Assembly: GCF_000003195.3 (NCBI RefSeq)
Contig: NC_012877.2
Location: 9,588,855 to 9,652,854, forward strand
Source: Sorghum bicolor
Taxonomy: Eukaryota > Streptophyta > Magnoliopsida > Poales > Poaceae
Direction of reading: 5' to 3'
Length of the DNA: 64,000 bases
A program made the translations under genes and the position numbers. Below, one piece after another: positions 58,301-64,000 of the stretch. The notes under the pieces were generated by a model. The model did not search any database. It worked only from the letters and a program-made list of their open reading frames with translations, and was not told the origin of the DNA. Each line of letters starts with the position of its first letter. The first letter of the stretch is position 1.

Positions 58301-60087
58301 TGGGCCTAGCCGATCCAGGAGTCGACTGCGCCCCCCTCTTTACGGCCTTCAGGGGGGCCAGCGCCGCTGGTGCCGCCTTTTGCTTACAACTGAAGGAGCA
58401 ATGCCAAATTAGAAGAAAGAGAAAAACAAAAAATCAACGGAAAGGTCAGAAATCCTATACGTACCTCGCCCGAGGAGCAGCCTTCTTCTGGGAGCTTAGA
58501 GCTCCTTGGGGGTCTCCCGAGGCGCCAGGGACCACGTCGGTGGTCTCAGCCTGCGCCACCCCCACCAAAGCGCCGGCTCCCGCCCCTGGCACTGGGCAGG
58601 GCTCGGCTACACCCTTTGGCGCTACCGGTTGGGGGGGCGCCTCGGATTCGCCCCCCGACGCCTTCTCCCCCTCTTGGGGACCCACGGGGGTCGAACCCTC
58701 CCGAGGCGCGCTATCCTCGTCATCCACGATGATGTGGGGGACGGTCTGTCCGGCCCCCGGCGCCTGGGTCCCCTCGGGGGCCTCCGACCCCCCTCGGGCC
58801 TTCGACCCCTATGGGATCTCAATCTCCCCGCCAGCGGGGGGACTATGCCATCCTCCTCCATCAGCTCGTCAAGCCAGTCAGTGTTGCCGCCCCCGCCCTC
58901 TATCTCCGAGACTGAGGTCTCGGGAGAGGGGGGCGGGGCGACCCCCGCCTTCTCGGCTTCATGGTGATTCTTGGCGGAGATCTCCCGCCGTTGTGCTTTC
59001 CGCGCTGCTTTGGCCTTCTTGTCCTCCTTGGCCTTCTTTTGTTCCTCATTCCGGGCCCTATTCTTGGCCCGGATCTCCTTGTCCTCTGGGACAGGGGGTA
59101 GGGAATCCCTGACGACCCCCATCGTCTGCAAACAACCTGGGGTCAAGAAAAAGGCAGGAAGGAAAAAGGAGAAAGGCGCAAAAATCCGCACTTTACCAGA
59201 GAAATGTAGCCCTTTTCAGGGCGCATCGGCACCACCCGGGAGTTCTTGAACTCCGAGTGCGTGGTCTTCTCAACCCGGGCGACGATATCCGACGCCGATA
59301 CCGGCTCGGCTAACATCCTCGTCCCAGCCTAGGGGACGTCCCGAGTCAACTCAAACATAAATACCCGAGGCTGCGCCAGCGGAAGCAGGCTCCTCTTGTG
59401 GAACGCTATTGCCACCATGGCCGCAGTGACTCGGGCATCCCGCAGCTTCTGAAGCCCCGCAAGAAGCGGGGCGAGCTTCTTCTGCTCCTCGGACGGAGCA
59501 CCCCACGCCCACTTTTGGGGGGCCTCCGTCACCATCTTTCCGGAGTACGGCGGCAGCAGACCGCCGTCATTCCGGAGGTAGAACCACCCGTTCTGCCACC
59601 CCCAGTTGGACGAGGGCATCGAGCTCCAGATGTACTGCTCGGCCCGTTGCTGACGAAGCTGCAGCGTGCAGCCGCCGACTCGCAGAGGGAACTTCTCTCC
59701 CCCTACGTAGCGAGCCGACATCTCCGCCTTGAAGAGGTGGAGCCAGAGGTTCCAATGGGCGGGAACCCCCAGGAACCCCTCACAGACCGTGGTGAAGACG
59801 GCGGCCTGCATCACCGAGTTGGGGTTCAAGTTGTGCAGTTCCACCTCGTAGTAGTGGAGGATCGCCCTGATTAATCGACCGGCCAGAATTCGGAACCCCC
59901 TGTCTAAGAACGACAGGAAGCAAACCACATAGCTCGGGGGCGGGTTTGGTTCCCTGTCGTTCGCCGAAGGGACGATCCACTCCGGGAACTCAACGTCTTT
60001 CAGCGGACGGAGAACCTCGGCCTTCACGCGAGCTTCCAGCGCGGACTTGGTCACGTTGCAGGGGGGCCACGCCTCAACTCCGGCCAT
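55338..60087 (-). pseudogene. Five-exon antisense accessory gene of the Tat-type element
   Basis: The ATG at 60087 (context CAGCCATGGCC) starts MAGVEAWPPCNVTKSALEAR. Exon 1 runs 60087-59197 and contains a domain with FPEWIVPSANDREP, YYEVELHNLNPNS and WNLWLHLFKAEMS, which resembles the plant family once named putative gypsy-type transposon. Exon 2 (59125-58465) is Lys/Glu-rich then Pro/Gly-rich. Exon 3 (58389-57882) includes DYLWQGLDACGRASVEAINR. Exon 4 (57801-57393) is a strong coiled coil (RLEALLAKKDLALNQTQADL). Exon 5 (57306-57072 then 55551-55338) ends with TAG. Introns are short (70-90 bases) with GT-AG ends, and codon phases agree at all junctions once a frameshift in exon 2 is allowed. 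Damage: TAG at 59331-59329 and 57618-57616, the exon 2 frameshift near 58835, and a solo LTR in exon 5. Function unknown. Accessory ORFs, some antisense, are known in the Tat lineage. Confidence 0.78.
55557..57071 (-). mobile_element. Solo LTR, Athila-like, inside the antisense gene
   Basis: In element orientation it starts at 57071 with TGTTGACGGTCCTTAAGTAC and ends GTGTCAACA at 55557. The target duplication ACCGC is at 55552-55556 and 57072-57076. The start resembles the LTR at 24577 but is clearly diverged. Two copies of GGGCGGGCGCCC (56769-56780, 56790-56801) lie about 120 bases upstream of a TATAAAA on the minus strand (56649-56643). Confidence 0.92.
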
Positions 60088-60860
60088 GGCTGTGGGGGAG
60101 GAAGAGCGTCTGCGCGGCGGAAACGGAGAAGACGGGGGCAGGAGGCAAGAGCTTTTTTACAGGAGCGAGAGGAAAGAAACCAAGTCCCCAGCGGTCGCTT
60201 TTATAGAAAGGACGCACCACGGCCACAACGCCCACGACCGCGCGGAATGCTGAGCGGGAAGGAGAACAACCGTCGCCCACTTCCCACCAGGTGAAAGACT
60301 CGAAGTGCCAACTCCCTCCGATTTTCGCGCCCGCCGCACGCGCGCATTTATTTCGCAGGCGAAACGTCCCATCCAGCCAGGGCGAAACGGCACGGCCGTT
60401 TCGAGTCCCCACGCGCCGCGTCTCAAAAGAAGCGCCCTGAAAAGTTATGTCAGGGCGGTTCCTTCCAGGGGACGCGGCGCCCGACCCCTCGCTGACCAAG
60501 CGTCGCAGGGTGGTCTCCGTCGGGCGCAGTTTTTCGTCTCGCCCGACCCCATGAAGACCCCGAGCAAAGTTGCAAGGCGGTTTTTCGCCGGGCGCAGATT
60601 CCGTCTCGCCCGACCCCGACACTACAAACAAGTCTGAAAAAATCCTTTCGAGGCCAAAAATCCCCAGGCCATGGCCACCTACGTTCCAGAGGTTGTGAGA
60701 CTGACCTGCAAAGCAGGTTCGAACAGTCGCCTTAGGATGACTGAGAAAGGGATGACTGGAGATGAGCACAATAGAGGCCAAGGTCCGAGCCCCATAGGGA
60801 GTCGGCGCATCTTTATAAGTCATATCCGAGACCCATGCGGGTGTCACGCGAGTGGGATCC
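60088..60860 (-). promoter_or_regulatory. Promoter and 5' leader of the antisense gene
   Basis: On the minus strand TATAAAA (plus 60199-60205, context TTTCTATAAAAGCGACC) lies about 112 bases before the ATG at 60087, with a C/T-rich leader between. Upstream to about 60860 the DNA is GC-rich with repeated CGCCCGACCCC-like phrases and no convincing gene. Long ORFs there cross the promoter and look like composition effects. Confidence 0.6.
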
Positions 60861-61393
60861 CATCGAGGGAGGCACCGAGCCCTCGGAACCTAACGAACGG
60901 TTCCGACATCCACCGTGACTGCCCTCGGGTATCTTTGAGATGTGCCCATAGGGCCACTAGCCAACCCCTATCGAATGGGACTCGGACATCCACTTGGATC
61001 TACCCGCTTGCAGCTCCCAGGAAGCGTCGTTACTCGCCCATCGAGGGTAGTACGGCACGACCCACCCCTCCTCCGAGCAAAAGGAAGAACGAGGGACGTA
61101 ATTACAAGACAAGAAAGAACCTGATCGACCCTTGCGGGGAAAGGGCTCGGGGGCTTCCTCGCGCCATGGGAACAGGCACTACGTGTAAAGAACACGCAAC
61201 CTATCCCTTAAATACTCCAGACTATAACTATCAGGGGTAAAAGCCTTTGAAGGAATAGCACCATTCCTCCAAAAGGCTTGGGGGCTACACCCGGCGGGTG
61301 CGCTCGGGCGCACCCTCCGGAGAAAAGTAAAAAAGATCCCGGTCAACAACAGTCCCTTAGGAAAGAACCTCTGAAGAGGTGACCTTACCTCTT
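60861..61393 (+). other. 3' internal non-coding region of the Tat-type element
   Basis: GC-rich sequence with scattered small ORFs and repeated purine-tract-like phrases (GGCTCGGGGGCTTCC near 61146 and GGCTTGGGGGCTACA near 61266). No supported gene. Confidence 0.5.
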
Positions 61394-61411
61394 CAGAGGC
61401 TCGGGGGCTAC
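61394..61411 (+). promoter_or_regulatory. Polypurine tract of the Tat-type element
   Basis: AGAGGCTCGGGGGCTAC ends at the first base of the 3' LTR. This is the Tat-type plus-strand primer. Confidence 0.75.
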
Positions 61412-62443
61412 TGTTGGGTACCATAAAAACAGATACCCAAATTAGAGCTACAAAAAACACAAGGACAAAGTAAATTAACCACGATCACCGGGGCACAGGC
61501 TCAGCTCATCTGACCCCTAGCCCTCAGGTCCAACCCACGACTCGCCCGACCCCTCAGGGCCTCGGACGCAGGCACCGCCTCGCCCGACCCCCTCGGCCGC
61601 AGGCGTAAATCCCGCCTCGCCCGATCCCCTCGGCCTCGGGCATAAAATCACTGCCTCGCCCGACCCCTTTAGGGCTCGGGCGCTAGACGCCGCTCCCCCG
61701 ATCAGCAAGACTTCCAACGCACGGCGCCCGTACCCACGACGTGACAGGCGCGGTGACTCCCATACCGCAGCAGGGCAGGGTGACGACTATTCCAACCACC
61801 CTAGGCACTGCAGCCTTACCTCTTTCACTGTGCGACCTTACCACTTTCACTGTGGTGTACCGCTTCACAGTGAAAAAGGGATGGGGGAAGTTAATCAGCG
61901 TCACTATTTGCTGTCTCCTCCTTCTGTTGACAAGATAATCAACAGTACCGTCGATCCGACCCCCATGACTCCCACAGGGCTCGGTAACCCTCCACAGAAG
62001 CAACCATGCTGCCAGCCATCCCTCAAGGACAACATGGACAGGCTTCAACAGGGTCGGGACTGTAACTCGTCCACTCGACAGGATGAAATCTCCTCATGTA
62101 AATCCCTATCTCCCCTTGAGGCTATAAAAGGGGAGCCAGGGCACACCACTAGGCAGAGATATACACACAATCACCGTGCACATTCACAGAGCAACAATTA
62201 GCACTCTGTCCTTCACAAAGTCGAGACCTGGGACTTAGCCCTCTCTCGCAACCTGCTTGTACCCCCTACTACAAGCACCTTTGGGTGCAAGGCTATACAG
62301 ACCACCGATCTCACTGGACGTAGGGCACTCTAGGCCCGAACTAGCATAAACCTTCTGTGTCTCACTTGCATCACCATCCAGGTTAGGGCAGTCACACAAA
62401 CTTATACTTGTTTGTGTCTAGACCACGAGTCCAGACGCCGACA
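61412..62443 (+). repeat. 3' LTR of the Tat-type element
   Basis: A copy of 51928-52960 with sparse differences, such as a missing A after ACACA and a few transitions in the CG-rich phrase region. It ends CCAGACGCCGACA, followed by GTTGC and the rest of the CACTA gene. Confidence 0.95.
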
Positions 62444-64000
62444 GTTGCCGTTGAAGTGAAACTCGCCGTTTGGATTGATCACTTGCTCGCGGAGAAATCC
62501 TGCTATCGTCTCTTGGATAGCTTTGATTCGATCTTTTTGCATGACCTTTTCCCTCAACCATTCCGTCTTTAAGTAATAAAAAATGTATTAGTTATCTAAG
62601 TTATTCAATATAATTCAGGAGATAATGAAAAGAGTCATGTAATGTACTCTGAGCGTCTCTGTGGGTGTTTGATTGATTTGTGCCATCATGAATTTACGCA
62701 CGTAATATGCACATAGGTTGTTCCCCTCTTCTAGTCTTAAACACCACTGTACGATATATATAAAATATTCACGACCACGACAATAAGAAGGCTAAAAGTT
62801 AGCGAAAGTTTGCTAGCTAGTAAAACTTACTTGTGGATGAATTATGTTAAGCGGCGCTTTACATCCACTAAGATGTTCACGGTCAATAAATCTTTCCCTA
62901 ACCCTACACACAACCATTGTGGATCGTGAACTAATAATTATAGAGTCATATTATGATATTTTTCTAGCTGAGATCGACATTACGTACCTTTGAATAATGT
63001 TTACCATTTGTTGATAATTTTCTTGTGGTTTTCTCATTGAGTCAAAGATTATCTACCGGTTCTTGGGAATTTCAATGACCATGAGTATCCAGTGAAAGCT
63101 GTTTACACACATATATATAGTCAGGCCTATATATATATAACTATATAAAACTTGTCTCGAGTAATAATAAGTAAAATAAAATATGCATGCACTTAATAAC
63201 TATATAACTCACTCGAAGTTGAAGGGGAAGAGTATTTTTTGTTTTTCTTTTTGGTTCACAAAGAACCTCATAAGATTGGTGCAGACTTCTGTCTCATGAG
63301 ATGCTGTCCACACTGCCTACGGAGCCTTGAAAACAATATAAGGGTCAACGAACCCAATACTATTGTCATTTCTGATTCTGAGCTCTCTCATTTGGTGCCT
63401 GCATATATACATACAAATCCTAAGTGTGTAAGGATTATATACATGTAATTAAAGAAGTTAGAAGTTTAATAAAAAGAAAGAAATACTTACCGACAAAAGC
63501 AGCTGACAAGAGATTTGTCGAGAGCATCGAGGTGACATAATTGGTGCAATTCTTCGAACTGCACGTATATGAGGTCATCTCCACGGAAGTAGTGATGTTG
63601 TATAATATGAACAGAAATCCAATTATCTCCCCTTTTAGACGCCTCAATGCACCACTTGTTTATTGCAAACATTTATGTGCCGAGCTCATATAAACGCTGA
63701 GGGTTGAATAGACTCCTGCCCAGTTTATATCTTGCCCTCCATTGATCAACTACCTCAGCTTTTTCAAATGTTTGACATCCAATAATGGCGGCAATGTCTT
63801 CAATATTTAAACCGCTCTATCCAAAGTAATGCTCAAGCGAATCTAGCTCAGACAACGCTAAGGATTTCTTTGGCATCAAGTCTTCATTTGAGCCGTATTG
63901 ATTTGGCACAATCAAAGGGGGCACCGGTTTTGATACTTCTCCGAGCTGTGGGACCCCCTTTCCTACTCTCTAGGCTGTGAAGACTTGACCAGAGACCGCT

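Larger units (their letters stand above)
51928..62443 (+). mobile_element. Ty3/gypsy retrotransposon, Tat-type, internally deleted (about 10.5 kb)
   Basis: LTRs of about 1033 bp begin TGTTGGGTACCATAAAAA and end CCAGACGCCGACA. The target duplication GTTGC is at 51923-51927 and 62444-62448. A primer site, a 5' ORF remnant, integrase and a purine tract are in sense orientation, but reverse transcriptase and RNase H are gone. A large segment between integrase and the 3' LTR carries an antisense multi-exon gene. The integrase tail (NAWNIEQLRRFYP) and the long 3' internal region are Tat-lineage traits (RIRE2/Grande relatives). Non-autonomous. Confidence 0.92.
51878..63995 (-). pseudogene. CACTA-associated Ulp1-like cysteine protease gene, split by a retrotransposon
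   Basis: Minus-strand exons, right to left: one ending near 63491 with FAINKWCIEASKRGDNW and FRGDDLIYVQFEELHQL; 63398-63213 (IGFVDPYIVF); 63098-62988 (HWILMVIEIPKNR, then IIFDSMRKPQENYQQ); about 62905-62832; about 62760-62650 (GNNLCAYYVRKFM); and about 62565-62444. The His-Trp, Asp and Cys of HWILMV, FDSMR and NLCAYY match the catalytic residues of Ulp1/C48 peptidases. CACTA elements often carry this gene, and its role there is unknown. Stops interrupt it, including TAG in the HW exon. The last exon resumes beyond the Tat insertion at 51922 and ends with TAG at 51880-51878. Confidence 0.72.
51044..64000 (-). mobile_element. CACTA element (left part), carrying a Ulp1-like gene
   Basis: The candidate left end CACTGTTGCATGTTGGGG at 51044 is followed by CCGGTCGGGAAGGGC, CACCGGTTTG and AACCGGTGTTAAA motifs in both orientations, typical CACTA subterminal repeats. 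A minus-strand Ulp1-type protease gene with introns follows, running to the window edge. The right end and any TNP2 transposase lie outside. Insertions inside are a hAT-like MITE (51259-51534) and a Tat retrotransposon (51928-62443). Confidence 0.7.

Noticed and set aside
58036..59112. 358-codon plus-strand ORF
   Set aside because: The sequence is the reverse strand of exons 2 and 3 of the antisense gene; its Pro/Ala/Ser-rich translation crosses intron borders and has no domain.
60074..60847. 257-codon minus-strand ORF upstream of the antisense gene
   Set aside because: It spans the TATA box and leader of that gene and has no recognisable domain.

Overview
The window is nuclear plant DNA, and the details point to a panicoid grass such as sorghum, sugarcane or a relative. 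The clues are a GC-rich NAC exon with an upstream intron, many short elements with GGCCTTGTTTAGTT-type termini, Stowaway and CACTA elements, and grass-type Ty3/gypsy and Ty1/copia LTR retrotransposons with polymerases on both strands. The species call is an inference. I saw no rRNA, tRNA, CRISPR or bacterial-type gene. Host genes take up little space. They are the last exon of a NAC transcription factor with a miR164-type site (1066-1743) and a two-exon cysteine-rich secreted peptide gene (41463-42380) that seems to have lost its ATG. The rest is nested transposable elements. Layout: 1-2960 NAC gene end plus two Tourist-like MITEs. 3259-17810 complete Tekay/Del-type chromovirus on the minus strand, with 4.25-kb LTRs, TSD CATTC, broken gag and intact-looking pol. 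18428-19250 three-copy repeat of about 270 bp. 20010 to about 23545 decayed SIRE-like copia gag/protease with one LTR. 23769-48787 a Stowaway MITE whose two halves now lie 24.7 kb apart. Between the halves are two copies of a long-inverted-repeat element (24139-34193 and 47862-48612), the first split by an Athila-type retrotransposon (24577-33862, TSD CCGCC). Also between them are an inverted pair of LTR-like arms (34.2-38.2 kb), the peptide gene with five MITEs (41.0-43.0 kb) and a solo copia LTR (44936-46457, TSD GTCTC). 49740-50025 CACTA end. 50026-51030 MULE transposase fragment. 51044-64000 left part of a minus-strand CACTA element with a Ulp1-like protease gene. That gene's last exon is split by a Tat-type retrotransposon (51928-62443, TSD GTTGC). 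An Athila-like solo LTR (55557-57071, TSD ACCGC) sits inside the Tat element. How the parts work together: each retrotransposon shows the usual order LTR, primer site, gag-protease-RT-RNase H-integrase, polypurine tract, LTR, but all carry stops, frameshifts or deletions, so their proteins would have to come from other copies. The most unusual content is accessory genes. The Tat element carries a five-exon gene on its antisense strand with its own TATA box. The Athila element carries a 209-codon ORF downstream of pol, also behind its own TATA box. The Tekay element carries a coiled-coil ORF ahead of gag. Nearly every in-frame stop in the retrotransposons is TAG, as expected from decay of methylated CHG sites. 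Coordinates of repeat ends and splice sites were read by eye and may be off by one or two bases.
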